Assembly (NCBI GenBank): GCA_964020085.1 | Contig: OZ026596.1 | Span: forward strand, 41,306,343 to 41,370,342 | Length of the DNA stretch: 64,000 bases | Source of the DNA: Micromussa lordhowensis | Taxonomy: Eukaryota > Cnidaria > Anthozoa > Scleractinia > Lobophylliidae | Reading direction: 5' to 3' | Shown: in pieces, positions 20,968 to 31,403 of the stretch | How the letters are laid out: each line of letters starts with the position of its first letter | How positions within the stretch are numbered: position 1 is the stretch's first letter | The notes under the pieces: generated by a model | The model's input: only the letters and a program-made list of their open reading frames with translations | The model's database searches: none | Told to the model about the DNA's origin: nothing | Made by a program: the position numbers and the translations under genes

Positions 20968-21443
20968 AGTTTGTACCCGTGTTACAATCATTGGTCAAAG
21001 GGTATAATCGTTCTTACCACCGCAGTATTAAAATGGCACCAAATCAAGTGACAGAAGCCAACAGCTCTGAAGTGTACGCTAATTTGTACAAGAATAAAAA
21101 AGTAAAAAAACCCGCCTTGAAAGTGGGCGATCGCGTGCGTTTGAACAAAAAATTCAGATTGTTTAAAAAAGGTTATTTACCTGGATGGACAGAGGAAGTG
21201 TTTGTCATTCGAGAAAGTCGTGTAGGTCCTGTCCCTACTTACAAAGTTCAAGAATTTGACGGCAGCCTTTTAAAAGGGACATTTTATGAACAAGATTTAC
21301 AAAAAGTCAATGTTAAAGACAATGATATTTTTCGCATTGAAAAAATTGTCAAACGAAAGGGCAATAAAGTCTTGGTACAGTGGAAGGGCTGGCCACAAAA
21401 ATATAACAGCTGGATCGAGAAAGGTCAAATAGCAAAACTATGA
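20829..21443 (+). pseudogene. INT: 5'-truncated Polinton integrase with chromodomain
   Basis: The frame becomes homologous to retrovirus-like Polinton integrases at about 20859 (AKIHHFSTSVDTKASVVERF). It retains the catalytic Glu of the DDE triad in VVERFNRTLK. The zinc-binding N-terminus and both catalytic Asp residues are missing. The SH3-like segment (KVGDRVRLNKKF, GWTEEVFVI) and a C-terminal chromodomain (FRIEKIVKRKGNKVLVQWKG, then SWIEKG) are intact. The frame ends in ATGA overlap with the first penton gene. It cannot catalyse integration as it stands. The intact gene at 46.5-47.5 kb in the inner element shows what is missing. Confidence 0.85.
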
Positions 21444-22558
21444 TCGAAGACGAATTTTACTTGACTTTACCCAGTCATAGCAGTTTACAGGAATTTCCAC
21501 AGAATGCCAACAATAATTTCAAAGTTCGACTCCCGAAACTCATTCGACTGTCCGAAGGACATTGGAAAGTGGCACTGGCCAGTATCTCGGTCCCAGATCC
21601 CAAGAATGCGTTACCCACATGGTTACACGACAATTTAACGTTATTCAGCTATACGTCTTATTACGCTGAAAAGAACAATACATCCAATAAAATCGGTTTT
21701 CAGACCGACGTCAAATTACCTCATATTAAAAAACATGTGGATGTATCGTTAATGACAGGACATGGTTTTCTCAAGGGGTTAATTGAACATACACAAAAAC
21801 TTTATCTTCAAGACAATTTGTATCCGGGATGGCTGACTGGTTCTACGACAAAACTTTATCACCCCGAGTTTATTATTAAGGAGGACGAAATTATTTTAGA
21901 CACGTCCAAGATAGCATTGACGGACATGACCGGTTTAATATACCCTGCGATATGGATCAACCTCACGTTAGCTCTGGAACTAGGATGGTTTGAAGAAGAT
22001 GAAGACAAAGACGACCCGCAGTTTGCTTATAAACTAGGACCCAATTTAAGTATTCAACTCAACGGTTATGAAATTCCTTCCACCACAGACATAGTTTCGT
22101 TTTTTACAGCAACTGGGGGCGTGCAGCATGTCGCACATTCCGACAAATATTGGATTAGACCCCGATGGGTCGACGGAAGTTTAATGGATACGATAAAAAT
22201 CAGTTTAGATGTCAGTTGGCGATTTATAAATTTGGACTATGCCTTTGAAAACGTATTTGGACACAGTACGCGCCCCTTGTATGTCTATTCAGATGTAAAT
22301 GCAAGTACTGTATTAGGCGATCAAATTACTGATTTTATTCGCGAAGTAAATTATAAAAGAGAAGGCAATGGAAGCTATTATTTTGAACCGACCCATCTCC
22401 AATATAAACCGCTTCGTAAACAGCTGTTAGACATTATTCAAGTACAGATTGCAGAAGCCACAGGACAGTTAGTCAACTTTGGTCAAGGCATAACAACCGT
22501 GACATTTCATTTCAAGAATGAAAGAAGACTTTTATGTGACCCTCCCCAGCAACAGTAG
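21440..22558 (+). CDS. Penton-like minor capsid protein, copy 1
   Basis: A 372-residue protein starting FYLTLPSHSS. It has NNFKVRLPKLIRL and HWKVALASISVPDPKNALP, the N-terminal pattern of Polinton minor capsid (penton, single-jelly-roll) proteins that fill capsid vertices. The ATG overlaps the integrase stop (ATGA), and the end overlaps the start of copy 2 by about 40 bp. Copies 1 and 2 match closely at the C-terminus (LGDQITDFIREVNYKR, YFEPTHLQY). The frame is intact throughout. Assignment is by sequence style and position next to the major capsid gene. Confidence 0.75.
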   Translation: MIEDEFYLTLPSHSSLQEFPQNANNNFKVRLPKLIRLSEGHWKVALASISVPDPKNALPTWLHDNLTLFSYTSYYAEKNNTSNKIGFQTDVKLPHIKKHVDVSLMTGHGFLKGLIEHTQKLYLQDNLYPGWLTGSTTKLYHPEFIIKEDEIILDTSKIALTDMTGLIYPAIWINLTLALELGWFEEDEDKDDPQFAYKLGPNLSIQLNGYEIPSTTDIVSFFTATGGVQHVAHSDKYWIRPRWVDGSLMDTIKISLDVSWRFINLDYAFENVFGHSTRPLYVYSDVNASTVLGDQITDFIREVNYKREGNGSYYFEPTHLQYKPLRKQLLDIIQVQIAEATGQLVNFGQGITTVTFHFKNERRLLCDPPQQQ

Positions 22559-23623
22559 CTTGACCGATTATCCTAACAACAGCAGTAATAATTTCAAGGT
22601 CAGACTGCCAACACCATTACGATTACAGGGAGATTGGAAGGTTGCCTTGGCCAGTATTTCCGTTCCAGACCCTCAAAACGCTTTACCTAATTGGTTAACG
22701 GACAGTTTGCCTTTGGTGTACATGACATGGTACAACGCAGACACCAATCATTTGAATAAACATTATTTAGAGGCCTCGTTTCTTCTTAGAGATATCAACG
22801 AACATGTCGACATTAACATGTTGACAGGCGCTGAGTTTTTGAAAAACGTGTTTCATTATTTTAAAAAGAAAATATATGTTAAAGATGGTAAAGCCAACAG
22901 ACAATATGGAAATACGGACACAGAAAAGACCTATTATCCAGAAATGAGAGTGGAAGGCGAAGATGTGATACTAGATAGTAGTAAGGTCGAAAAACACGAT
23001 TTTGGTCGTGGACATGATACAACGCCCCTGGGTTGGATGGCTCCCGGCTTTGCAGTCAACAAACAACTGGCGTTTCAAATGGGGTGGTTTGTGGAAAACT
23101 ACAATTCTAATCCCCAAGTAGCTATTCGATTAGGTCCCAACCTAGTAATGGAACCGCACGGTTATCTTAAACCGTTTACAACAGATATTAAAACAAGATG
23201 GAATGGAAACGGTGAAGATGTAAGTTCACCCTACAAATCAGCCTATTGGATCATTCCAAGAGATTCCAACGGTAAATTAACGGATTACATACGGCTGAGT
23301 TTGGATCGGTAAACTGGCGTTTCACGAACCTTAATTATGCATTTGAACACGTGTTTGGGAATACTAGTCGTTCGTTATTTGTGTACTCGGATGTAGGAGG
23401 CAGTGGCGTGTTGGGTGATCAAATTACTGATTTTATTCGCGAAGTAAATTATAAAAGACAAGGCAAAGGGAGCTGCTATTTTGAACCGACCCATCTCCAA
23501 TATATACCGCTTCGTAAACAGCTGTTAGACATTATTCAAATACAGATTGCAGAAGCAACAGGTGCTCTGACTACATTCGGACGAGGTATTACCACAGTCA
23601 CGTTTCATTTCAAGCAAGTATGA
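22518..23623 (+). pseudogene. Penton-like minor capsid protein, copy 2, frameshifted
   Basis: Tandem paralogue of the gene at 21440, starting FYVTLPSNSSLTDYP. The frame is lost near 23308, where the sequence GGATCGGTAAAC replaces the GATGT-type sequence of copy 1. The change equals two extra bases and produces a TAA at 23310-23312. Homology resumes in the other frame (NWRFTNLNYAFEHVFG) and runs to 23623. Both pieces stay well conserved, so the break is recent or a sequencing error. Confidence 0.8.
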
Positions 23624-23916
23624 TCGGAAGTGGCCTTATACGATTTCACCCTTCTGTGGAACGACCTCAAGACGGCCACGGTTTAACCGATACCGCCTGG
23701 AAAACAATCAAAGAAGTGGGCCCCGTGCTTTTGAGAGATGTCATTACAGCTTCAGCTGAAGCCGGTTTGAAAGGTTTAAAAACAGGTGTCAAGGGCAATC
23801 AAGTTAATTGGAGAGGTGGTTTCAAAGCGGCTAAACAAGGCGCTAAACGTAAAGCAACACAAGAACTGACCAAACTTGTCAAGAAAAAAGCCCGCAAAAG
23901 TATTTTTGGTTTCTAA
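23620..23916 (+). CDS. Small basic core/minor capsid-like protein (98 aa)
   Basis: The ATG overlaps the previous stop (ATGA). The N-terminus is polar and the C-terminus strongly basic (AAKQGAKRKATQELTKLVKK ending in KSIFGF). Such small basic proteins sit beside the capsid genes of Polintons and adenoviruses, where they condense DNA or line the shell. No specific family is recognised. Confidence 0.6.
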   Translation: MIGSGLIRFHPSVERPQDGHGLTDTAWKTIKEVGPVLLRDVITASAEAGLKGLKTGVKGNQVNWRGGFKAAKQGAKRKATQELTKLVKKKARKSIFGF

Positions 23917-23918
23917 AA

Positions 23919-24086
23919 ATGATTCCGATTTATTCGCGACGTGTCAAACGGCTCCCCTATTACAAAAGAACGTATAAAGGCGGTACTATATTTAGGACAA
24001 GGTCAAATTTACCTGACTATCGTTGGGTAAAGAGTGCATTTGAAGCTCGCTTACGCCGGCGCAGAAAAAGAAGGAGAAGAAAATGA
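23919..24086 (+). CDS. Arginine-rich 55-residue protein
   Basis: A short frame from ATG 23919 to TGA 24084-24086 encodes 55 residues. It has a Tyr/Arg-rich N-terminus (MIPIYSRRVKRLPYYKR) and a C-terminal run of Arg and Lys. It starts two bases after the preceding stop and overlaps the major capsid start as ATGA, which is strong positional support. It is probably a DNA-condensing core peptide like adenovirus mu/pVII, by analogy only. Confidence 0.6.
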   Translation: MIPIYSRRVKRLPYYKRTYKGGTIFRTRSNLPDYRWVKSAFEARLRRRRKRRRRK

Positions 24087-25459
24087 GTTCGTCAAAATCA
24101 GTGGCTGTGCAAAGTCCTAACTTAAATTTATTTGATGTTCCCCCAACCGATTACAGTCTAGTGGAATCCCGCTATGTACCCATCAACCCTTTCACGACGG
24201 GTATTCACCCTATCGATTTTCAAATCGATCCCCAGGACAGTTTTGTAGATCTGTCCAAAAGTTACTTTGAAGGTGAATTACAATTGAAACTCGACAATGG
24301 TGGTAACATAGCCAATGACACGTTAGTTACTATATGTAACAACTTGATGCACTCGTTGTTCAAACAAATCAATGTACGTCTAAATGGAACACTCATCAGT
24401 CCTCAAACCGATACCTATCACCACAAAGCGTATATGGATGCTGTGATTCATAATGACCGTGACGATGGGGAAACGATACTCAAACCAGAAGGTTGGTTTA
24501 ACGGGTTAACATGTCGGGATGCCAGCGGTACAGCATTAACAGCTAACCAGCTCAACGTGGGGCATGATGATCATAAAGCGTTATCAGAAGACGAGCGAAA
24601 CTGGGTGAAATCGATTAAACCGTTTAACGGCGGTAAAAAAGTGGTGTTGAGGTTCAAACCTTACCTAGAAGTGTTTCAACTGAGCAAACTGCTCGTACCA
24701 GGTGTGCAAATACAAATTCAAATGTACTTGAACAGCCGTGAAATTTGGAGTAAAAAACATGGCGGGGCAAGACATATCAGAGACATTACTGCCGACGACC
24801 TAAAAATGACCTTCTTCCTAAACCAGAAAAAAGTCTTACCTTCTGTGTCCAGAGGGCTACTCAATCAGTTTCAAAAAGGTTCTAAAAAAGCCGTGTACCC
24901 CACCACCAGGAGTGAAATCAGGACTTTCAACCACCCTAATGACAGCGTGTACTTTGAAGCCAATAATGTGTTTCACAATCAGCTCCCTAACAGAGTGATT
25001 GTCGCGTTGCTGGATCAGACAGCGTTCAACGGTAGCGAGGCCAAGTATGCTTTTGGCTACAAGACCTTTAACATTACAAGCATCAAACAGTTAGTGAGAG
25101 GTGAAGAATATCCCTACAGGATACTAGAATTGGATCATCAAAATGCAAGTCAAGATTTGAGAGGGTATCACCAGTTTCTACAAGCCACAGAATGTTTGAC
25201 CAAAAGAAAAGGCAACATGGTAAGAGCAGAAGACTGGGGACGGGACAAGGGTTGCACTCTGTTTGTATTTAACAATGCACCGAGTGAAGCCTTGAGCAGT
25301 TCTGTTCTGAACCCACCCCAGACAGGCGAAGTCAAGATTGTGATTCGTTTTGGAGCTAACCCTGGAGTCAATCTCACTGTGCTTGTGTACGGTGAATTTG
25401 AAAATCTGTTGGAAATTGACGGCAATCGTACTGTGCTGTACGACGTCTACAGAACCTAA
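24083..25459 (+). CDS. MCP: Major capsid protein, double jelly-roll (outer Polinton)
   Basis: A 458-residue protein in the syntenic position of the Polinton major capsid, between penton-like genes and protease. Recognisable stretches are DYSLVESRYVPINPFTTG, DLSKSYFEGELQL and NNLMHSLFKQINVRLNGTLI, a pattern shared by double-jelly-roll capsid proteins of Polintons and adintoviruses. The later part contains LRFKPYLEVFQLSKLLVPGV. Trimers would form pseudo-hexagonal capsomers of an icosahedral particle. The frame is intact. The start overlaps the Arg-rich gene, and the stop is two bases before the protease ATG. Confidence 0.85.
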   Translation: MSSSKSVAVQSPNLNLFDVPPTDYSLVESRYVPINPFTTGIHPIDFQIDPQDSFVDLSKSYFEGELQLKLDNGGNIANDTLVTICNNLMHSLFKQINVRLNGTLISPQTDTYHHKAYMDAVIHNDRDDGETILKPEGWFNGLTCRDASGTALTANQLNVGHDDHKALSEDERNWVKSIKPFNGGKKVVLRFKPYLEVFQLSKLLVPGVQIQIQMYLNSREIWSKKHGGARHIRDITADDLKMTFFLNQKKVLPSVSRGLLNQFQKGSKKAVYPTTRSEIRTFNHPNDSVYFEANNVFHNQLPNRVIVALLDQTAFNGSEAKYAFGYKTFNITSIKQLVRGEEYPYRILELDHQNASQDLRGYHQFLQATECLTKRKGNMVRAEDWGRDKGCTLFVFNNAPSEALSSSVLNPPQTGEVKIVIRFGANPGVNLTVLVYGEFENLLEIDGNRTVLYDVYRT

Positions 25460-25461
25460 GA

Positions 25462-26019
25462 ATGGAAAAAGTAGCTTTGAACAACCATCAATTAGATTAC
25501 TTAGCACTAGCTGACCCGAAACTTTGTCAAATGTTTTACGGAACGGTCGCCTGCGATCGTTTACCAGCGGTTGTCAACCGAGAAGGTGCAACGGCTTACA
25601 TCGTGAACACAGACCCTCACGATGAACCGGGCAAACATTGGATTGCGTTATGGACTCACGACAATGTGTGTGAAGTTTTAGACAGTTACGCCTTACCTTT
25701 ACAAGTTTACAAAACCACAGACCCGTTAACCGAATGGTTACATCGTCATTACAAGTATCAAGTCAACAGCGATAAGACATTGCAGTCTGTGTTTAGTCAA
25801 AATTGCGGCGATTACGCTTTAATGTTTTTAGTCCTCAAAGCCAGAGGAGCTAGCATGCATGATTTTGTAAGTTTATTTTCAAGCAAAGACTTTGTAAGCA
25901 ATGACCGTAAAGTCGGTAATTGGTTAAGAGGTCGCGTTGTCGACGAATTAGGGTGGCAGCAACTTAAACCTGCAGATCAAACGACCACTAAATGCGGTCT
26001 ACGCGATTTGTTGTTATAA
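25462..26019 (+). CDS. PRO: Adenain-like cysteine protease (outer Polinton)
   Basis: A 185-residue protein of the adenovirus-protease/Ulp1-like C5/C48 fold. Candidate catalytic residues are in order: His59 in GKHW, Asp74 in VLDSY, Gln113 in FSQNCGDY and Cys115 in the same block. It would mature capsid and core proteins at Gly-Gly-type sites. It starts two bases after the major capsid stop and is followed by AATAAA at about 26031. The frame is intact and length is normal. Confidence 0.88.
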   Translation: MEKVALNNHQLDYLALADPKLCQMFYGTVACDRLPAVVNREGATAYIVNTDPHDEPGKHWIALWTHDNVCEVLDSYALPLQVYKTTDPLTEWLHRHYKYQVNSDKTLQSVFSQNCGDYALMFLVLKARGASMHDFVSLFSSKDFVSNDRKVGNWLRGRVVDELGWQQLKPADQTTTKCGLRDLLL

Positions 26020-26066
26020 GAGTCAAGTTGAAATAAAAGTTTGTTACTTTGAAACTGTGTGTTGTC

Positions 26067-26720
26067 ATGGAAAGAAGGGAAGCCTTTACATTTAAAACCC
26101 CTACCAGTGTAATGATTTCAGGCCCCACAGGTTGTGGAAAAACTGTGTTCACAACACGACTTTTACTAGACAACCCGGACCTGTTTAGAACTCCTCCCCA
26201 TACCATTCATTACTGTTACGGTTCTTGGCAACAAGGCTTTGAACGGTTGAAGCAATGCGGTGTCCAATTTCACGAAGGTGTGCCCGACAGCAACCTGTTA
26301 CACAAATGGTTTCCTGAAGGCGGCATTTTAGTTCTAGACGATTTAATGAATGAAGGGGGTAGCGATAAAAATGTTTTGGATTTATTTACCAAACATTCTC
26401 ACCATCAGAAAATTACAGTCATCTATCTCTGTCAGGACTTGTTTCCTGCTGGAAAATTTGCCAAAACCATTTCACGCAATGCCCATTACATCATCGCGTT
26501 TAAGAACCCGCGTGACCAGTTGGGTTTACGCAATTTACTGCAACAATCGTTTCCCACTCAATTTAGAGAAGTCTTGGACACATTTCGCAAAGTGACCAAT
26601 GATCGACCGTTTGCCTATATGTTATTAGATCTACATCCTGCTAGTCGAGACGATCAACGTATCCTGAGTCATGTTTTAAAAGATGAAGGCTTTATGCGTT
26701 GTTATCAGTTTCGTCTATAA
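26067..26720 (+). CDS. ATPase: FtsK/HerA-type genome packaging ATPase (outer Polinton)
   Basis: The ATG at 26067 gives 217 residues. The frame opens upstream only from a TTG, so I chose the ATG. Walker A is GPTGCGKT at residues 19-26, and Walker B is ILVLDD at 87-92. It is followed by a TVIYLCQDLF block typical of A32-like packaging ATPases. It would pump element DNA into preformed capsids. The gene follows the protease closely, as in most Polintons. No damage is seen. Confidence 0.9.
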   Translation: MERREAFTFKTPTSVMISGPTGCGKTVFTTRLLLDNPDLFRTPPHTIHYCYGSWQQGFERLKQCGVQFHEGVPDSNLLHKWFPEGGILVLDDLMNEGGSDKNVLDLFTKHSHHQKITVIYLCQDLFPAGKFAKTISRNAHYIIAFKNPRDQLGLRNLLQQSFPTQFREVLDTFRKVTNDRPFAYMLLDLHPASRDDQRILSHVLKDEGFMRCYQFRL

Positions 26721-26753
26721 AAGAACAAGTTTCTTACAAAAATACAAACAAAC

Positions 26754-26993
26754 ATGTATAGAAGAAGGAGAAGAAAACAACGAGGCGGTTCGGGCTACGG
26801 ACCTGCTCTCATGATAAAACAGAGAAATCGGAGAAAACAAAAAGGTGGTGTTGTACCCTTAGCAGCGGCGGTCCCAGCGCTCATTGCGGTCGGAAAAGCA
26901 ATAGGCCTAGGCGCGGCAGGAGGAGCTGCAAGCTACGGCGGTCAAAAAGCCATGCAAGCCCTATTTAAGAAAGCGAAAAAACGTAAACGTTAA
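26754..26993 (+). CDS. Basic-hydrophobic-basic minor core protein (79 aa)
   Basis: MYRRRRRKQRGG at the N-terminus is followed by a hydrophobic Ala/Gly-rich stretch (VPLAAAVPALIAVGKAIGLG) and a KKAKKRKR tail. The layout resembles the adenovirus core peptide pX/mu. Two Gly-Gly sites (QRGGS, QKGGV) look like possible adenain cleavage points. The assignment is by analogy. Confidence 0.55.
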   Translation: MYRRRRRKQRGGSGYGPALMIKQRNRRKQKGGVVPLAAAVPALIAVGKAIGLGAAGGAASYGGQKAMQALFKKAKKRKR

Positions 26994-26999
26994 TTCAAC

Positions 27000-27059
27000 A
27001 TGGTGCGTCGAAAGAGAACAGTCGTGAAACGTAAGAGAAGAAAGAGACTGAGAGGAGGT
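27000..27059 (+). pseudogene. 5' part of a small basic gene split by a transposon
   Basis: ATG at 27000 opens 20 codons of Arg/Lys-rich sequence. The frame is then cut by the transposon at 27060. Its continuation is at 56678-56848. Removing the insert and one AGGT copy restores one open frame of 76 codons, probably another core-like protein. Confidence 0.75.
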
Positions 27060-27093
27060 AACACGTTCTAAAAACAAATGGGATATTCTAAAA
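27060..27093 (+). repeat. Left terminal repeat of the middle element
   Basis: The 34 bp match the reverse complement of 56640-56673 with a single A/C difference. Confidence 0.85.
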
Positions 27094-27609
27094 CGCAATT
27101 TCTGGAACAAATAGAGGAAATCGGCGTAATTTTTTCCAGATGAAATTCACAAATCTGGCATGAAATGTTCTTTTTAGCTATTATTTTGCCAGAGTGGTCA
27201 AAGGTTTGGCACAATTTCGCATTAACTGCTTAAATTGTGCAACGAAAAACAAAAACGTCAGGTGGTAAGAAATGGGTGACTAACTGAAATCTTTATGAGG
27301 ACAGGAGCTTTGAAAACAGCTATGGCGAAAATATCACGAAAAGTTAAGATTTTTGCCAATATCTAGTTGCAAGAATCAACTTAAAACAGGAGTTTTCTGC
27401 AACGAAGGTATCAAACATGGTAAAAAGTAGGACTAAGTGTTCAGTTTTGGTCAAATGGAGTTAAAAGGTAGCTTTCTCCTGGTATGAAACAAGGCTAATT
27501 TTGTTAATTTTGCCAATTTTGAAAACGATTGGCAAATTTATCGGTAATTGGGGTAATCTTTGTCAACTTTGGAACACCGTGGAGGTATAGGCACTTGCAA
27601 CGAGGCATA

Positions 27610-27825
27610 AGGCCAGGTACATGGAAATTTCCATATACCCTGCAATGAAACATATGGCAGAGAACATGGAAATTTCCATGTACCTCTCAAGCAAACATAA
27701 GGCCAGGTACATGGAAATTTCCATGTACCTTGCAATAAAACACATGGCAAGGTACATGGAAATTTCCATGTACCTTGCCATATGGTTCATTTGCAAGGTA
27801 CATGGAAATTTCCATGTACGTTGCT
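27610..27825. repeat. Left subterminal array of a 24-bp palindrome
   Basis: Five copies of a palindrome with half-site GGTACATGGAAA, spaced about 45-60 bp by variable TTGCNATA-type sequence. The array creates spurious repeating frames (ARYMEISMYLA) on both strands. Confidence 0.9.
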
Positions 27826-28198
27826 AAGATACACAGATAACACAAAGTACAACATCGTCTTATGCGCCTTTGAAACATATCGCTTTACTCTTTTTTTAAG
27901 ACAAATTTCGAGTACAAATTTTACTGAAAAGATGAGGGTTCTGCATTTTGGTATGTTTAAAACGTAACGACTGTTGTTTATTAGTGCAGGAGAAAATTTA
28001 ACATCAGAGTGCTTAATTTAACTTGCCGATTTGTACAAAATCAACTTTACATGTTCGTGCAAAAGGCATATAAAAAATTAACTTGCTCTTGATAAGAATA
28101 TATGGTGTTCGTTCTTTCTCCTCCATGCAACTTTATATATACTTTCTACTTTTTTCTCGTATAGAAGCAATACAAAAGGCTCATCGAGATTTATCGTC

Positions 28199-28560
28199 AC
28201 TCAAGTTTCTTTTAGTTTTCCATACGTATCCTTGAGATACTTATACGTCTCATTTGCAAGCTTGTTGTTCTCATTTAAATCGAAATTTACTAGCAGAATA
28301 CACTCTTTTGGCAGTGTGTCTGTCCATACGTTTCCACCTGGCACTTCCCAAGGTTTCCATTCCGTCTTCCAAGAACCTTACCAGTACTCTATTTCAAACG
28401 AAGACTCTCCCACCGCGATTACTTTCCCCAAAACAGGAACTTTCTTGTAGCCATGAATATCAACTGCCACAAAAACACCCGGCCTTAAAGCTTCTAAAGG
28501 ATTAGAAACTCTATTGACGCGAGTAGCCAACGCTCGTGGATTCTGGTATCGACCTGTATA
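28199..28560 (-). pseudogene. C-terminal fragment of a transposon- or host-derived gene
   Basis: The minus strand encodes VNRVSNPLEALRPGVFVAVD, then IGKVIAVGES-like and FEIEYW strands, an in-frame TAA, and a WKTEWKPWEVPGG block ending in KYLKDTYGKL. The strand pattern suggests a small beta-barrel domain found at the end of dispersed cnidarian repeat proteins. The stop codon argues for decay. Confidence 0.35.
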
Positions 28561-30890
28561 TACCTGCGGGAAGAAAGTTTCAAAACATCTTACTCCAATG
28601 ATTGTAGCGAATATCGTTTGTAATTTTGTTGAGGCTACTGAAACATTGCATCCTCAAGTCAAACCATTAAATGAGAACCAAACATGGGATATTCGGGTGA
28701 GTGGTCACATAATAATGAAACTTTTCAAATGAGTCAATGATTTGTAAATTACGTAAACCGAAGCAATAATGAGAACGTGAACTTTACGAGAACAATTTTT
28801 AAAATTTCCTTTTCGAAATTTGACGCTGTCTTATATATTCTGTTTGAGATATTTCTGTCAGTATAGACACACTGAATAAATCTAAGTTCTCGCGAGATTC
28901 GTAGGTTAAGTCGTCTTTTAATCGACGTTGTTGCTGTTGCTGTTGCTGCTTAAACTGCTTTTTGCAACTTGGGCAGCGAGCGTCTACCTGCCCTTTCGAC
29001 CATCTGTTCGGTTGCCTAGCTTGTGTTGGGGCGTTTGTCATTTGTCTACTCATTTCTCTGCCGTTCATTCAGTTGTTATTGTTTGTGCAGGGGACATCCG
29101 TCTCTTATTTAAACTCCTACTAAAGTTTCGAAACGTATTAAAGCATACCGAGAGCCGAAACTCCCTTGCTTGTAATCAAAATATCAAAGAAAACATCCCC
29201 ACAGCATTGGAGGTTTTCCTCTGGCTAAAAACGAAATTTAAACGAAAAGAAACGACATGCCTGTAAACAGATCCATCACGAAAACATCTACGCAACGCGC
29301 AAGTAATATCCGCGGAAGAGCTGGGTACAATTTCTAAAAATAACTTAAGAGGAATTACCTTAGTTAGAGGACCTATATGGGGGATTCACTCTCTTACCTT
29401 GATAATCTCTAGGTTAGCCTAAATATCGCTGATTTGAAGGTGGTTAGCTAAATAATTGTCTGGGTTAACCGTATCCCATATTCTTGGCTTGAACGTGACG
29501 TCATCATTTTTTAAAATCCCAAACTAAAGGGCTACCAGAGATTTTATCCTCAGAAGATATAAGAGGGGGTAAACTTATATCTATTCACAATTTGACAGCT
29601 CAGTAGCTTGCTTCGTCTGGAAACCAGCGCATTTTGGATTTCAGAGTTTATGGCGGTGCGCGACATAAAGCTACGAACGCGTTTGTCCAAAACTAGATAC
29701 TTATCTCGTGATTTTTAGCCCGTTCAGAAGTTAAAGTATTAGGAAAAGTACTTATGTAAATGCTTGTTTGTTCAGTACAGATAATCAGTCGCCTAGATAG
29801 CCAAAGTAAGTTCCAGATGTTTACACTTCCGGCCGCCATGTTGGTTTACCACTGAGGTACACCACAAAAAGCATCGCGATACTGGGCTCTGTAAATTTGT
29901 GCGAAATATTTCGAGGAATATCTGAAGTTTGGGAAAACGCACGGACTTAAAACTTGGAGAAATGTCTACTTTATCAATTTCCTACAACATCACAATTTCT
30001 TGAATTTATCCACTGAATGGTTTTCGAATTATTTTTTTATTGCGTGCGGACAGTGCAAGCCAAGAATTGTTAAGTGCCATATGCATTCCGTCACTTCGCC
30101 ATTTCGTGTTTTAAACACGCCCATCCGACGCTGCATCGCGACAAGACCGCAGGACAAGACCACACAAAACTCATTTGACATGAAACATGTACGGGTCAAA
30201 ATTATCGCGGTGTTCATGACTATGGGTCTGTTTCTCCTCCGCAAAATAAAAACGATCAAACAAAAACTCTATGCTACTTCATTGGGTAGGTTTTTTAAAC
30301 ACTGACCTACCGAAAAAAAAAGGGCACTGGCGTTCGTGCATGTTGAGAGAGAAAAAAGGTAATCAACTGCCAGTTTAAAAAGCTAATTTGAAAATCCGAT
30401 AGATAAGAATAAAGAAAACGACTATGTAGGCGGGAACGGAATGCCGAACAGTGAATTGACCGACCCCGACAATTGCAAACTGGAAGAACTGTTCAAACCA
30501 TAAATTTTATAGAGGTGCTTAGGTAACGCTTAATTTAAACAAAGGACTTTATAATACTTCAGTCTAATATTGACGATAGATTGGTTGCCATTCTCGCCAT
30601 TACAATCAAACTCCCCATTAACTATTCATGATAAAATTCAAATTTTGGTCGGAAAGAGGCAATTAGGTAAAACGTTTGTTACAAAAGAATTACTGAAAAA
30701 TAGTCATAGCGTAGACAATTCTACTCTGCGAACGAAGTATCGCTCGTGCCATAAAAATCGGAGAATTTGAATCCTATAGGACGGTATTCCTTTACCTCGA
30801 GCTACTGCTCTTAAGTAGCGCCTGCACAACTTTAGGCCACAACTAGGTAAAGAAGGCTTTTACTTTTAGCAAGTTTCTCGATAAAATTTA
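28561..30890. other. Middle-element interior, mostly non-coding
   Basis: A possible minus-strand exon at about 28880-29050 encodes MSRQMTNAPTQARQPNRW and a CPSC/poly-Gln stretch. Around 29480-29870 are promoter-like words (gtgacgtcat, cttccggccgccatg). No complete gene is recognised. Confidence 0.3.
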
Positions 30891-30894
30891 GAAC

Positions 30895-31403
30895 TTACCA
30901 CTCAAAGAAGGTTGAGTTTCCTCGTCTGATTCTGGAAGTGGCAAGCATTTCTAGATCGTCACCCTTTTCCGTGTAGAATGAGAAATTTTCGCGAGCAGCG
31001 ACGATTGGTATTCCACTCAATGATTCCGTTCCAGAAAAGGCTTGTTCAGTTCTTCTTTTGCGCGTTTTATACGGACTGATCACAGCGGCTTCGCTCGAAT
31101 TGATCGGGTCACACCGCTTGCTGCAATATGAGTTCCCAGAAGTCGAGATGATAGGGAAATCATGCTCATCAATGTCGCTTTCCGGTTCAAAAAGGTTCAC
31201 TTGTGTTTGGACTTACGAACGTATGTCTCGTCATCGGTTCCAATTTCTTTCGCACTCTCAGCTTCGCTATCAAAGGGTTCGTAGAGATTACTCGAGTTTA
31301 ATCCATCAGATTCGAACTGATCAGTTGTTAGCCCCTCACTTGTAGCGGGGCTATTTGCTAGTCTTTCAAAAGTTCTACGAGCTCTTTTCTCCTTAGTTTC
31401 CAT
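30895..31403 (-). pseudogene. Acidic charged protein, two overlapping frames
   Basis: A minus-strand frame starting METKEKRARRTFERLANS (31403) overlaps, in another frame, a second acidic frame ending at 30895 (NLFEPESDIDEHDFP). Together they look like one broken or spliced low-complexity acidic protein. I do not recognise it. It lies divergent from the plus-strand gene at 31999. Confidence 0.3.

Noticed and set aside
27610..27825. Regularly spaced repeats resembling a CRISPR array
   Set aside because: The repeat is a perfect palindrome, the spacers are similar to each other, the context is an animal transposon end and no cas-like gene is present.
27538..27878. Six overlapping frames with repeating MEISMYLA / GTWKFPCTW peptides (also 55791-56438)
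   Set aside because: They are produced by the 24-bp palindrome array, which is read in every frame on both strands. They are not genes.
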